From: Mycolicibacterium agri
GTDB lineage: Bacteria; Actinomycetota; Actinomycetes; Mycobacteriales; Mycobacteriaceae
DNA length: 64,000 bases
NCBI RefSeq assembly: GCF_002553505.1
Contig: NZ_PDCP01000027.1
Span: 20,361-84,360, forward strand
Direction of reading: 5' to 3'
Shown here: one piece after another, positions 24,518 through 32,593 of the stretch
How the letters are laid out: every line of letters begins with the position of its first letter
How positions within the stretch are numbered: the stretch's first letter is position 1
The notes under the pieces: generated by a model
The model's database searches: none
The model's input: only the letters and a program-made list of their open reading frames with translations
What the model was told of the DNA's origin: nothing
Program-made: the position numbers and the translations under genes

Positions 24518-24862
24518 TCACCAGTCCAGTGTCGGCTTGCGGTCGGTGAGCTTCTGCAGGACCCATTGGTTGAGCGAAACGGCTTGCTCGTTGGCTTCCA
24601 TCACCAGCCGGGCGTGCAGGTTGCGCGACATGCGGACCATGAAACGACCGCTGAAGTTCCTCTCGGACAACGGTTTCGGTGGTTCGAGGCCGAAGACCTC
24701 TTCGCGTTCTTGGAGGTAGGCGACGACGGCGGCCTCGGCGCGGGCGAGGGCCTCCTGCGCGGTCGGAGCCGTCGCGAAGAGTCCGTCGATCTCCAGGCAC
24801 CGGGCGAAATATTGGACGCTGTCCTCCGACCACTCCACGCGGTAGGTGTAGTGGGTGTCCAC
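24518..24862 (-). CDS. HicB-like antitoxin-family protein without adjacent HicA
   Basis: 114 aa. The N-terminal part (YTYRVEWSEDSVQYFARCLE, then ATAPTAQEALARAEAAV) is a HicB-type partial RNase H fold. The C-terminus (RNFSGRFMVRMSRNLHARL, SLNQWVLQKL) is a ribbon-helix-helix DNA-binding domain. No hicA-sized toxin gene with a double-stranded RNA-binding fold lies on either side, so this is an orphan, perhaps now a simple regulator. Start GTG 24862. It is convergent with the kinase gene, stops 1 bp apart. Confidence 0.75.
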   Translation of the reverse strand: MDTHYTYRVEWSEDSVQYFARCLEIDGLFATAPTAQEALARAEAAVVAYLQEREEVFGLEPPKPLSERNFSGRFMVRMSRNLHARLVMEANEQAVSLNQWVLQKLTDRKPTLDW

Positions 24863-25012
24863 GCCCCGACGCTACCGTGCGGGAAAGCGTGCTCCCGACA
24901 CGAGTTTCGGGCGCTTTCGTCACTCCAGTCACAAAATCGGAACCGATAGTGCCCGTCGAATTGTGGCACCAGATGCGGTACCACAAACGCGCCTGCTCGG
25001 TAAGTTGACCAT
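24863..25012. promoter_or_regulatory. Divergent intergenic region with nested hairpin
   Basis: 150 bp between hicB-like and rhomboid-like starts. GAAAGCG near 24883 pairs with CGCTTTC near 24912, and CCCGA/TCGGG pairs inside. It could be an operator for the HicB-like protein (a ribbon-helix-helix regulator), but no proof is visible. Confidence 0.35.
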
Positions 25013-25615
25013 GTGGTCGATGCCCCGCTGAGCTACCTCTGGCTGGCCGTCCTGTTCGTCACCACGCGCATCCAGCGGTCGGCCGGGCGGCACGGCGGCA
25101 AGCGGATTCAGCGCGCGCATTCCACCAACCTGCGCCGTCTGCGCTCCGAGCCGTCGCGGGTGCTCGCGGCGATCCTGTTCTGGCTCGACGACCCGAGATG
25201 GTGGCCCTACGTGCCGATGTTCGTCGGCGTCGTCGCGCCGGCCGAACGCCGATTGGGTTCGTGGCGTTGGCTTTTCGTCGGCATCGCGGCGCACGTCATC
25301 GGGACCCTTGTTGGGCAGAGCTTTCTGCGGCTGCTGATCCACCGCGGCAGGGCGCCTCAGCGCTTGGTGAACGCACGCGACGTCGGCGCCAGCTACTTCA
25401 TGCTCGGCGTGGCAGGCGCGTTGTCCGGCTACGTGGTTCGGCCGTGGCGGCGACGGTGCCAAGTCGCGGCGCTCGGCGCGCTGAGCGTCAACGCCATCGC
25501 GCGGCCGACCTTCACCGAGGTCGGCCATCTGACGGCCTTTCTCGTCGGGCTCGCAGCCGTTCCCCTTGCACCCGACCGCGAACGTCTGCCCTATCCGCGC
25601 GGGAGGGGACGCTGA
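25013..25615 (+). CDS. Rhomboid-like multi-pass membrane protein
   Basis: 200 aa, GTG start. It has 4-5 hydrophobic segments: SYLWLAVLFVTT, VPMFVGVVAPAERRLGSWRW, FVGIAAHVIGTLVGQS, SYFMLGVAGALSGYVV and a last one near GHLTAFLVGLAAV. The pattern (small residues after GASY, then a conserved His in GHL near the last helix) resembles rhomboid-like actinobacterial proteins. GASYFMLG replaces the GxSG protease motif, so serine-protease activity is doubtful. Function unknown. It is convergent with the APH-like gene. Confidence 0.65.
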   Translation: MVDAPLSYLWLAVLFVTTRIQRSAGRHGGKRIQRAHSTNLRRLRSEPSRVLAAILFWLDDPRWWPYVPMFVGVVAPAERRLGSWRWLFVGIAAHVIGTLVGQSFLRLLIHRGRAPQRLVNARDVGASYFMLGVAGALSGYVVRPWRRRCQVAALGALSVNAIARPTFTEVGHLTAFLVGLAAVPLAPDRERLPYPRGRGR

Positions 25616-25640
25616 TGTGCCGCAGCCCAACCAACGCAGT

Positions 25641-26435
25641 TCACTCCTGGACTGCCTTGACCAGAGCGACATACTTCGTCATGTTCGAAGGGTCGCGCGT
25701 CGCCTCCCGCACCGCCCGCGCGATGACCCACGCGCGGGCGCGGTCCTCGTCGAACCCAGCCGCGTCGACCAGCGCGAAAAACCGCCGCTGCACACCGAAA
25801 CGAACGCTTCGGCCCGTGCCGAGCTCATCCCAGCGGTGCCACAGCATGGGCGCGATCTCGTAGGCCGGATCACCGTTCACCGCACGGGGCGCAATCGCCA
25901 ACCACCGCGACCGCTCACCGGCGAGCACCTTGCCGTAGTGCAGATTCCCGTGCAGCACATGCGAATCCGGCACCGACGACAACTCCCGGCACAGCGCGAC
26001 AGCCTGCTCGACCAGCCGATGCGGCACAGGCGCGCTGCGCGGCAGCGCCGACAACTCGTCGGCCCACTGCACCAGCAGCCCGGAAAGCGACGGCAACTGC
26101 GGCATGGCAGGCACATGCAGCGCCCGATACAGCTCGACGACCGCCGCGCACGCGTCGACGTCGGACAACGACTCCAGAGACGACGGCCCCGCCCGCTCCA
26201 ACAACAGCGCGCGCCGGTGCGGGTCGGCCCGCAACAGCCGCACCGCACCCGAGCCGCCCCACCGCCTCAGCACCAGATGCTCGTGCTCGGAGTGGCCCAC
26301 CTTCGCCACCGCCGGCGATCCGTCCGCCGTCCGCACCGGCACGACAACAGCGTGGGAGCCGCGGACGGCCGAACCGTCCAACCGCAGATCCCACTCGTCG
26401 ACCAGTTCGCCGACCAACCGATCAACCAAAGTCAC
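25641..26435 (-). CDS. APH-like phosphotransferase with degenerate catalytic loop
   Basis: 264 aa of the aminoglycoside/hydroxyurea antibiotic kinase type (APH(6)-like). The fold is recognisable: VVVPVRTADGSPAVAKVGHS for the ATP-side Lys strand and LRADPHRRALLLERAGP in the hinge. The catalytic loop reads HGNLHYGKVL where active kinases have HGDLHxxNVL, and the metal-binding DP motif reads LAIAPRAV. Catalytic Asp, metal Asn and metal Asp are all changed, so phosphotransfer is doubtful. GTG 26435 overlaps the upstream molybdenum-subunit stop by 4 bp, placing it last in the selD-hydroxylase operon. It may be a pseudokinase acting as a chaperone or assembly factor (inference). Confidence 0.75.
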   Translation of the reverse strand: MTLVDRLVGELVDEWDLRLDGSAVRGSHAVVVPVRTADGSPAVAKVGHSEHEHLVLRRWGGSGAVRLLRADPHRRALLLERAGPSSLESLSDVDACAAVVELYRALHVPAMPQLPSLSGLLVQWADELSALPRSAPVPHRLVEQAVALCRELSSVPDSHVLHGNLHYGKVLAGERSRWLAIAPRAVNGDPAYEIAPMLWHRWDELGTGRSVRFGVQRRFFALVDAAGFDEDRARAWVIARAVREATRDPSNMTKYVALVKAVQE

Positions 26436-28525
26436 GTCAACAGCGCGTCGCACATCACCGGTAAGTCTCGCACCCGCACACCGCTTGCGTGATAGACGGC
26501 GTTCACCACAGCCGCCGCGGACCCGACGATGCCGATCTCGCCCGCTCCGCGCGAACCCATCGGATTCGAGTACGGGTCGACGTCGTCCAACCAGATCGCG
26601 TCGATCTCGGGGATGTCCGCATGCGAGCTGATGTGGTACGTGGCCAGGTCCTGCGTCACCACGTGCCCGAAGCGGTGATCGCGAAAACCCTCCTCGTGCA
26701 ACGCCATCGACAGCCCCATTGTCATGCCGCCGATGAACTGCGAGCGCACCGTCGTCGGATTGATCACCCGGCCCACCGAGAACACGCCCAGCATCCGCGA
26801 CACATGGATCTCGCCGGTGTGGGTGCTGACCCGCGCCTCGACGAAATGCGCGCCGAACGAGTACATCGCGCGCTCCTTGGCCTCCGGATTCTCCGGCGCA
26901 TCGGCAACGCTGACGGCGCCCACCTCGGGATTCGAGCCGTGCGAGCGCCGAAATTCCCGCGCCGCAGCCACAATCGCGCGGCCCCACGAGCTGATGCCCG
27001 ACGAACCGCCCTCCACCGACGCCGTGGGCAACGCGCTGTCGCCGATCTGCAACTCGACGCCCGACAATGAGCAGTCCAGCGCGTCGGCCGCGATCTGCGA
27101 CAGTGCCGTCCACGTGCCGGTGCCGATGTCGGCCGCGCCGATCTGCACGACGTAGCGGTCCGGCGCTGCATACTCGATGCGCGCCGAGTTGCCCGGCTGG
27201 ATCATCGCCGGGTACACCGACGACGCCACACCGGTGCCCACCAGCCATTCACCGTCACGCCGCACCCCTGGCGTGGGATCCCGTGGCGCCCAACCGAACC
27301 GATCGGCTCCGGTGCGCAGACACTCCACCAGCCGGCGGTCCGACCACGGATGCCCCGTCTCGGGGTCGACGTCGGGCTCGTTGCGCACCCGCAGCTCGAT
27401 CGGGTCGAGCCCGCACGCCACGGCCAGCTCGTCCATCGCGACCTCGAGGCCGTACATGCCGGGGCACTCGCCTGGCGCCCGCATCCAGAACGGCACCGGA
27501 ACATCAAGCGCCGCCAACCGATGCGACGTCGAGCGGTTGGCACCGGCGTACATCATCCGCGACGGTACGGCGGTCTGCTCGGCGTACTCCTTGACCGTCG
27601 CGGTCTGTTCGACGACGTCGTGGCTGATCGCTGTCAGCGTGCCGTCCCGTCGCGCACCCAGCCGGATGTGCTGAATGGTCGGCGTGCGATACCCCGCGAT
27701 CGCGAACGTCTGCTGTCGCGCAAGCGCCAACTTCACCGGGCGTCCGCTGACCCGTTGCGCGGCCATCGCGGCGAGAATGTTGTGCGAGTGCGGCGCCCCC
27801 TTCGAGCCGAAGCCGCCGCCGACATGCTTGGCGATGACGCGCACCTGCTCCTTGTCGAGGCCGAACGACGTCGCCAGCTGCTCGCGGACGACGTGCACGC
27901 CCTGGGTGGAGTCGTACATCGTCAACTGCGGCCGATCGCCGTCGGCCGACCAAATCGCAATGCACGCATGCGGTTCCATGGGGTTGTTGTGCTCGTGCGG
28001 CGTGCTGTACGTTTCGTCGACGACGACATCGGCCTCGCGAAGCGCCGCCTCCACGTCGCCTTCCGAGGTGTCGGTGGGAAACGAGGCGTTCACCTCCTCC
28101 GGCGCATACAGCTGCGGATGGTCGGCGCGCAGCTCGGTGTCGTGGGCGGCCGCCTCGTAGTGCACCTGTACGAGATCAGCTGCATCCCGGGCGATTTCGG
28201 CGGTCTCGGCGATGACGCCGCCGATCAGCTGGCCCCGGTAGTGCACCTGGTCGTCCTGCAGGATCGTCAGGTCGCCGTCGGAGGTGTCGGCCAGCGGCGG
28301 TGCGTCGAACATGCTGAAGACGTCGACGACACCGTCGACGGCCTGCGCCTCGGTGGTATAGATGGCCTTGACCCGTCCGCGGGCGATGGTGGCCTGCACC
28401 GGATGCAGGTACAGCGGGTCGTCGACGGGATGCTCGACGGCATACGGCGCGGCGCCGGTCACCTTTGCGGGCCCGTCGAGCCGGGTGACGCGGGTGCCGA
28501 TGACCCGCGGCTGAAGGGCCGTCAC
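26432..28525 (-). CDS. Molybdenum hydroxylase large subunit (PaoC/YagR-like)
   Basis: 697-aa molybdopterin-cytosine-dinucleotide-binding subunit of a xanthine dehydrogenase-family aldehyde oxidoreductase. It shows VIGTRVTRLDGPAKVTGAAPY at the start, HVGGGFGSKGA in the Mo domain, VQIGAADIGTGTWTAL, and the catalytic Glu in SRGAGEIGIVGSAAA near residue 670. Its length and the company of a PaoB-like FAD subunit with extra cysteines point to the PaoABC (YagTSR) group, which oxidises aromatic and aliphatic aldehydes. No xdhC/paoD-type insertase gene is adjacent; the APH-like protein occupies that place. Overlaps of 4 bp on both sides show tight translational coupling. Confidence 0.87.
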   Translation of the reverse strand: MTALQPRVIGTRVTRLDGPAKVTGAAPYAVEHPVDDPLYLHPVQATIARGRVKAIYTTEAQAVDGVVDVFSMFDAPPLADTSDGDLTILQDDQVHYRGQLIGGVIAETAEIARDAADLVQVHYEAAAHDTELRADHPQLYAPEEVNASFPTDTSEGDVEAALREADVVVDETYSTPHEHNNPMEPHACIAIWSADGDRPQLTMYDSTQGVHVVREQLATSFGLDKEQVRVIAKHVGGGFGSKGAPHSHNILAAMAAQRVSGRPVKLALARQQTFAIAGYRTPTIQHIRLGARRDGTLTAISHDVVEQTATVKEYAEQTAVPSRMMYAGANRSTSHRLAALDVPVPFWMRAPGECPGMYGLEVAMDELAVACGLDPIELRVRNEPDVDPETGHPWSDRRLVECLRTGADRFGWAPRDPTPGVRRDGEWLVGTGVASSVYPAMIQPGNSARIEYAAPDRYVVQIGAADIGTGTWTALSQIAADALDCSLSGVELQIGDSALPTASVEGGSSGISSWGRAIVAAAREFRRSHGSNPEVGAVSVADAPENPEAKERAMYSFGAHFVEARVSTHTGEIHVSRMLGVFSVGRVINPTTVRSQFIGGMTMGLSMALHEEGFRDHRFGHVVTQDLATYHISSHADIPEIDAIWLDDVDPYSNPMGSRGAGEIGIVGSAAAVVNAVYHASGVRVRDLPVMCDALLT

Positions 28526-29532
28526 AGCTGCCGCCCTTCCGCCAGCGCGGTCAGCGTCGCGACGATGGTCCGCCGCGTAAGCTCCACCTTGAACTCGTTG
28601 CCCGCCAACGGTTTCGCCTCGACCAGCTCCGCTTCGGCGGCTGCGCGGAAGCTGTCAGAAGAAACTGGCGAGCCGACGAGCCTCTTCTCGACCCGTCGCG
28701 CTCGCCAGGGCTTGTGGGCCACCCCGCCCAGCGCGACGCGCGCCGAGGTGACAGTGCCGTCAGTGCCGTCGGTGCCGTCGTCGACGACCAATTCAGCGGC
28801 CACCGACGTCAACGCGAACGCGAACGACGCGCGGTCGCGCACCTTTCGATACGTCGAGCGCGCACCGGCAGGCGGCGCAGGAATCTCCACCGCCGTGATG
28901 AGCGCGCCCGGCGGCAGCACAGTGTCCTGCTCCGGCCGGTCGTCGGGCAATCGGTGAAACTCCGTCACCGGCACACGGTGTTCGCCGTCGCCGTCGACGA
29001 ACACCACGACCGCGTCGAGTGCGGCCATCGCGACGGCCATGTCGGACGGGTGCACCGCCACGCAGTGCTCGGAGGCGCCGAGTATGGCGTGGTAGCGCAC
29101 GTAGCCGCCGATCGCCGAACAGCCTTCGCCGGGTGTGCGCTTGTTGCACGGCGTGGTGATGTCCTGGAAGTACACACAGCGCGTGCGCTGCAACAGGTTC
29201 CCCGCCGTCGTCGCCAGATTGCGCAGTTGACCCGACGCCGCCGACAGCAGCGCTCGCGCCAGCACGGGATAGCGGCTGCGGACCACAGGATGCGCGGCCA
29301 GGTCGCTGTTGCGGACGTCGGCGCCGATGCGCAGCCCGCCGTCGGGCAACTGCTCGATGTCGGTCAGCGGCAGATGTCCGACGTCGACCACGAGGCCGGG
29401 CGCGACGACACCCAGCTTCATGTGGTCGACCAGGTTGGTGCCGCCTGCCAGGAACACGGCGTCGGGTCGGTCGGCGACCGCGGTGACGGCGTCGGCGACG
29501 CTGGTGGCGCGGTGGTAGTCGAACGGCCTCAT
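28522..29532 (-). CDS. Molybdenum hydroxylase FAD subunit (PaoB/YagS-like, extra Fe-S)
   Basis: 336-aa FAD-binding subunit: FLAGGTNLVDHMKLGV (FAD loop) and SGQLRNLATTAGNLLQRTR. A cysteine-rich insert (RCVYFQDITTPCNKRTPGEG, then CSAIGG and SEHC) matches the additional [4Fe-4S] site known in E. coli PaoB/YagS, so electrons pass from Mo via 2Fe-2S and 4Fe-4S to FAD. A short 9-bp repeat at about 28751-28780 encodes DGTDGTDGT. ATG 29532 overlaps the Fe-S subunit stop by 4 bp; the longer frame to 29601 is not needed. Confidence 0.87.
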   Translation of the reverse strand: MRPFDYHRATSVADAVTAVADRPDAVFLAGGTNLVDHMKLGVVAPGLVVDVGHLPLTDIEQLPDGGLRIGADVRNSDLAAHPVVRSRYPVLARALLSAASGQLRNLATTAGNLLQRTRCVYFQDITTPCNKRTPGEGCSAIGGYVRYHAILGASEHCVAVHPSDMAVAMAALDAVVVFVDGDGEHRVPVTEFHRLPDDRPEQDTVLPPGALITAVEIPAPPAGARSTYRKVRDRASFAFALTSVAAELVVDDGTDGTDGTVTSARVALGGVAHKPWRARRVEKRLVGSPVSSDSFRAAAEAELVEAKPLAGNEFKVELTRRTIVATLTALAEGRQL

Positions 29533-30059
29533 CGGGCGGCCCCGTGCGGATGCGCGTCGTGGATCGCGGCGACGATGTTCGGATACGCCGCGCAGCGGCA
29601 CAGGTTGCCGCTCATGCGCTCGCGGATCTCGGCGTCGGACAGTTCCGGAACGCCGTCGAGATCAGCGGTGACGAAGCTGGGTTGGCCCGCCTTGAGCTCG
29701 TCGAGCATGCCGACCGCCGAGCAGATCTGGCCGGGTGTGCAGTAGCCGCACTGGAATCCGTCGTGCTCGAGGAACGCCTCGGCGATCGGGTGCAGCGCGT
29801 CGGCGTTGCCCAGCCCTGCGGCCGTGACGATCTCGGCGCCGTCGTGGGCGACCGCCAACGCCAGGCATGAGGTCGCGCGCCTGCCGTCCAACAGGACCGT
29901 GCACGACCCGCACTGGCCGTGATCGCACCCCTTCTTCGGGGCGGTCACGCCGAGGCGTTCGCGTAGCAGGTCCAGCAGCGTGACGCGGTTGTCGACGCGC
30001 ACGGTGTGGGCGGTGCCGTCGACCTCCAACGTGATCTCGGTGAAGTGGGCTGACTCCAT
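29529..30059 (-). CDS. Molybdenum hydroxylase 2Fe-2S subunit (PaoA/YagT-like)
   Basis: 176 aa with two [2Fe-2S] sites: plant-type CDHGQCGSCTVLLDG near residue 45, and the four-helix site GFQCGYCTPGQI plus MSGNLCRCAAYPNI. No Tat signal precedes MESAHFTEI, unlike E. coli PaoA, so the enzyme should be cytoplasmic. It lies 51 bp after the selD stop on the same strand. ATG 30059 is preferred over 30083, which adds MPPGYAGS. Confidence 0.88.
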   Translation of the reverse strand: MESAHFTEITLEVDGTAHTVRVDNRVTLLDLLRERLGVTAPKKGCDHGQCGSCTVLLDGRRATSCLALAVAHDGAEIVTAAGLGNADALHPIAEAFLEHDGFQCGYCTPGQICSAVGMLDELKAGQPSFVTADLDGVPELSDAEIRERMSGNLCRCAAYPNIVAAIHDAHPHGAAR

Positions 30060-30110
30060 CGAACCGGCGTACCCAGGTGGCAAATGCTGAAACGGGGCCC
30101 GCCGCCACGG

Positions 30111-31112
30111 TCAGCGCACGACGATGGTGTGCTCGCCGGCGGGCACCAACTCGCCGATGACCGGCGCGCCGGGGATCTCGCCCGCGATCAACAGCCCACC
30201 GGAGGTCTGCGCGTCGGCCAGCAGCAGCGCCTCGTCCTCGTCGATCGCCGAGAGGTCGATGTGCGGGCGCACCCAGTCCAGGTTGCGGCGCGTGCCGCCG
30301 CTGACGTAGCCGTGCGCCAGCGCTTCGCGGGCGCCGTCGATGTACGGCACCGCGGCGGTGTCGACGACGGCGGTCACGCCGCTGGCGCGCGCCAGCTTGT
30401 GCAGATGTCCCAGCAACCCGAAGCCCGTGACGTCGGTCGCGCAGTCGACACCGGCCGCCAGCGCAGCGGCAGAGGCGTCGGCGTTGAGCGTCGTCATCAC
30501 CTCGATCGCTTGCGGAAACACGTCGCCGGTGGCCTTGTGCCTGCTGTTGAGCACCCCGACGCCCAGCGGCTTGGTCAGCGACAGCGGTGTGCCTGGTTTG
30601 CCGGAGTCGTTGCGCAGCAAGCGATTTGGGTCGGCTATCCCCGTCACGGCCAGGCCGTACTTGGGCTCGGGGTCGTCGACGCTGTGCCCGCCGGCGAGGT
30701 GGCAGCCTGCTTCTGAACAGACGTCCATGCCGCCGCGCAGCGTCTCGGCGGCCAGCTCGAACGGCAGCACATCGCGCGGCCAGCCGAGCAGGTTGACCGC
30801 CACCACCGGCCGACCGCCCATCGCGTAGACGTCGGACAGCGCGTTGGTCGCCGCGATGCGGCCCCAGTCGTAGGGGTCGTCGACGACCGGCGTGAAGAAG
30901 TCCGTCGTCGCGATCAAGGCGCTGCCGCCGTCGATCCGGACCGCGGCGGCGTCGTCACCGTCGTCCAGCCCGACGAGAAGCTCGCCGACGGGATCGCGCG
31001 GCCGCGCCTTGGTCAGGCCGCGGACCACGTCCTCCAGCTCGCCGGGTGGGATCTTGCACGCGCAGCCGCCGCCGTGGGCGTACTGGGTCAGTCGGTAGGT
31101 CACGGTCTCCAT
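30111..31112 (-). CDS. selD: Selenide, water dikinase SelD
   Basis: 333 aa. It makes selenophosphate from selenide and ATP, the selenium donor for Sec-tRNA. The N-terminal active-site loop reads HGGGCACKIPP, with Cys (not Sec) at the catalytic position and the essential Lys after the second Cys. AIR-synthase-fold motifs follow (IATTDFFTPVVDDPYDWGRI, NALSDVYAMGG, CHLAGGHSVDDPEPKYGL). ATG 31112 is used because the frame above it runs into tRNA-Sec on the other strand. selC begins only 30 bp away, divergently. The molybdenum hydroxylase genes follow on the same strand. Confidence 0.95.
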   Translation of the reverse strand: METVTYRLTQYAHGGGCACKIPPGELEDVVRGLTKARPRDPVGELLVGLDDGDDAAAVRIDGGSALIATTDFFTPVVDDPYDWGRIAATNALSDVYAMGGRPVVAVNLLGWPRDVLPFELAAETLRGGMDVCSEAGCHLAGGHSVDDPEPKYGLAVTGIADPNRLLRNDSGKPGTPLSLTKPLGVGVLNSRHKATGDVFPQAIEVMTTLNADASAAALAAGVDCATDVTGFGLLGHLHKLARASGVTAVVDTAAVPYIDGAREALAHGYVSGGTRRNLDWVRPHIDLSAIDEDEALLLADAQTSGGLLIAGEIPGAPVIGELVPAGEHTIVVR

Positions 31113-31142
31113 CGTGCCTGCCATGATGAAGCCATGGGCCAG

Positions 31143-31237
31143 GGAGGCGTATCCGATCTGGTGATCGGCACGATCTTCAAAATCGCTGAGCGGCAGATGC
31201 TGTCGCTGGCGGGTTCGATTCCCGTCCGCCTCCGCCA
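31143..31237 (+). tRNA. selC: tRNA-Sec (selC), anticodon UCA
   Basis: 95-nt tRNA ending in encoded GCCA. The acceptor GGAGGCG (31143-31149) pairs with CGCCTCC (31227-31233). The anticodon stem-loop is CGAT-CTTCAAA-ATCG with TCA in the loop. A long variable arm (AGCGGCAG...CTGTCGCT) and a T arm CGGG-TTCGATT-CCCG follow. Length, long extra arm and UCA anticodon identify selenocysteine tRNA. It lies between selD (divergent) and selA (same strand). Confidence 0.95.
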
Positions 31238-31245
31238 CCCTTCCC

Positions 31246-31298
31246 GCGATTTCGGCGCGTCAGGGTGCGCTCAGCGCCCGTTTGCGCGCCGAAATCGC
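31246..31298. terminator. Perfect 14-bp-arm palindrome between selC and selA
   Basis: GCGATTTCGGCGCG (31246-31259) is the exact reverse complement of CGCGCCGAAATCGC (31285-31298), with further GGGxGCGCT/AGCGCCC pairing inside. It begins 9 bp after the tRNA end and finishes 4 bp before the selA ribosome binding site (GGGAGG), so it may end or process the selC transcript or limit selA expression. Confidence 0.6.
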
Positions 31299-31312
31299 CG
31301 CCGGGAGGCGCG

Positions 31313-32593
31313 GTGACTGACCCGCGCCGCCGCGTGCCCCGCACCGACGCCCTGCTGGCCGATCCGCGGTTGGTCGACGCGCAGCGCACGCTGGGCCGCG
31401 AACTCGTGAAAAGCGTTGTCGCGCAAGCGCAGGCGCGGGCCCGCGAAGGCGTCATCCAGCCCGAACAGGTGGCCGACGACGCCGTCGCGGCCCTGCCCGC
31501 CAGCGCGGCGAGCCTGCGGCCGGTCATCAACGCGACGGGCGTCGTCGTGCACACCAACCTCGGGCGTGCGCCGCTGTCGCGGGCGGCCGTCGACGCCGTG
31601 GTGACCGCCAGCGGAGCCACCGACGTCGAGTTCGACCTGCAGACCGGCCGCCGCGCCCGCCGCGGACGGGGCGCGCTGGAAGCGCTGGCCCGCGCGGTCC
31701 GGACGGCCGGCGGCGTGCACGTGGTCAACAACAACGCCGCCGCGCTGCTGCTGACCGCAATGACGTTGGCGCCCGGGAAAGAGATCGTGGTCAGCCGCGG
31801 CGAGCTCATCGAGATCGGCGACGGCTTCCGGCTGCCCGACCTGATGCAGTCGGCCGGCGCCCGGTTCCGCGAGGTCGGCACCACCAACCGCACGCACCTG
31901 CGCGACTACACCGACGCGATCGGCCCCGACACCGGCTTCGTGCTCAAGGTGCACCCGTCGAACTACCACGTCAGCGGGTTCACGTCGACGGTGTCGGTGC
32001 CCGAATTGACCGACTTGGGCGTGCCGGTGGTCGCCGACATCGGCTCGGGCCTGCTGACGCCGCATCCGCTGCTGCCCGACGAGCCCGACGCGACGACCAT
32101 GCTGCGCGACGGGGCCGACCTGGTCACCGCCAGCGGCGACAAGCTGCTCGGCGGCCCGCAGGCCGGGCTGCTGTTCGGCCGCGCCGATCTGATCGAGCGG
32201 CTGCGACGCCACCCCGCCGCCCGCGCGCTGCGCGTCGACAAGCTCACCCTGGCCGCGCTGGAGGCCACGCTGGTCGGCCCGCCCCCGCCCGTCGCGCAGG
32301 CGCTCGACGCCGACGTCGCCGACCTGCGCAATCGCGCCCAGCGGATCGCCGACCGACTGCCCGACGCCAAGGCCGTCGACTGCGTCGCGGCCGTCGGCGG
32401 CGGCGGCGCCCCTGGCGTCGAGCTGCCCAGCGCCGCGGTCAGCCTGCCGGAAGCCTGCGCGGCGCCGCTGCGCACCGGAACGCCCGCGGTCGTCGGGCGG
32501 TTGGAGAACGGCCGCTGCCTGCTGGATCTGCGCACGGTCGCGGCCGAGGACGACGACGCGCTTGTCCGGGCGGTGCAGGCATGCATGTCGTAG
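31313..32593 (+). CDS. selA: L-seryl-tRNA(Sec) selenium transferase SelA
   Basis: 426-aa PLP enzyme converting Ser-tRNA(Sec) to Sec-tRNA(Sec) with selenophosphate. Motifs: INATGVVVHTNLGRAPLS near residue 80, HVVNNNAAALLL, the PLP Lys in TASGDKLLGGPQAG near residue 285. The length is somewhat short of E. coli SelA (463 aa). GTG 31313 has GGGAGG at 31302-31307; the frame opens at 31265 but that part is inside the palindrome. The last 13 bp overlap selB, indicating coupled translation. Confidence 0.94.
   Translation: MTDPRRRVPRTDALLADPRLVDAQRTLGRELVKSVVAQAQARAREGVIQPEQVADDAVAALPASAASLRPVINATGVVVHTNLGRAPLSRAAVDAVVTASGATDVEFDLQTGRRARRGRGALEALARAVRTAGGVHVVNNNAAALLLTAMTLAPGKEIVVSRGELIEIGDGFRLPDLMQSAGARFREVGTTNRTHLRDYTDAIGPDTGFVLKVHPSNYHVSGFTSTVSVPELTDLGVPVVADIGSGLLTPHPLLPDEPDATTMLRDGADLVTASGDKLLGGPQAGLLFGRADLIERLRRHPAARALRVDKLTLAALEATLVGPPPPVAQALDADVADLRNRAQRIADRLPDAKAVDCVAAVGGGGAPGVELPSAAVSLPEACAAPLRTGTPAVVGRLENGRCLLDLRTVAAEDDDALVRAVQACMS

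Noticed and set aside
25566..26492. Plus-strand 308-aa ORF across the APH-like gene
   Set aside because: Arg/His/Gln-rich translation typical of antisense high-GC DNA; the minus strand encodes a recognisable fold.
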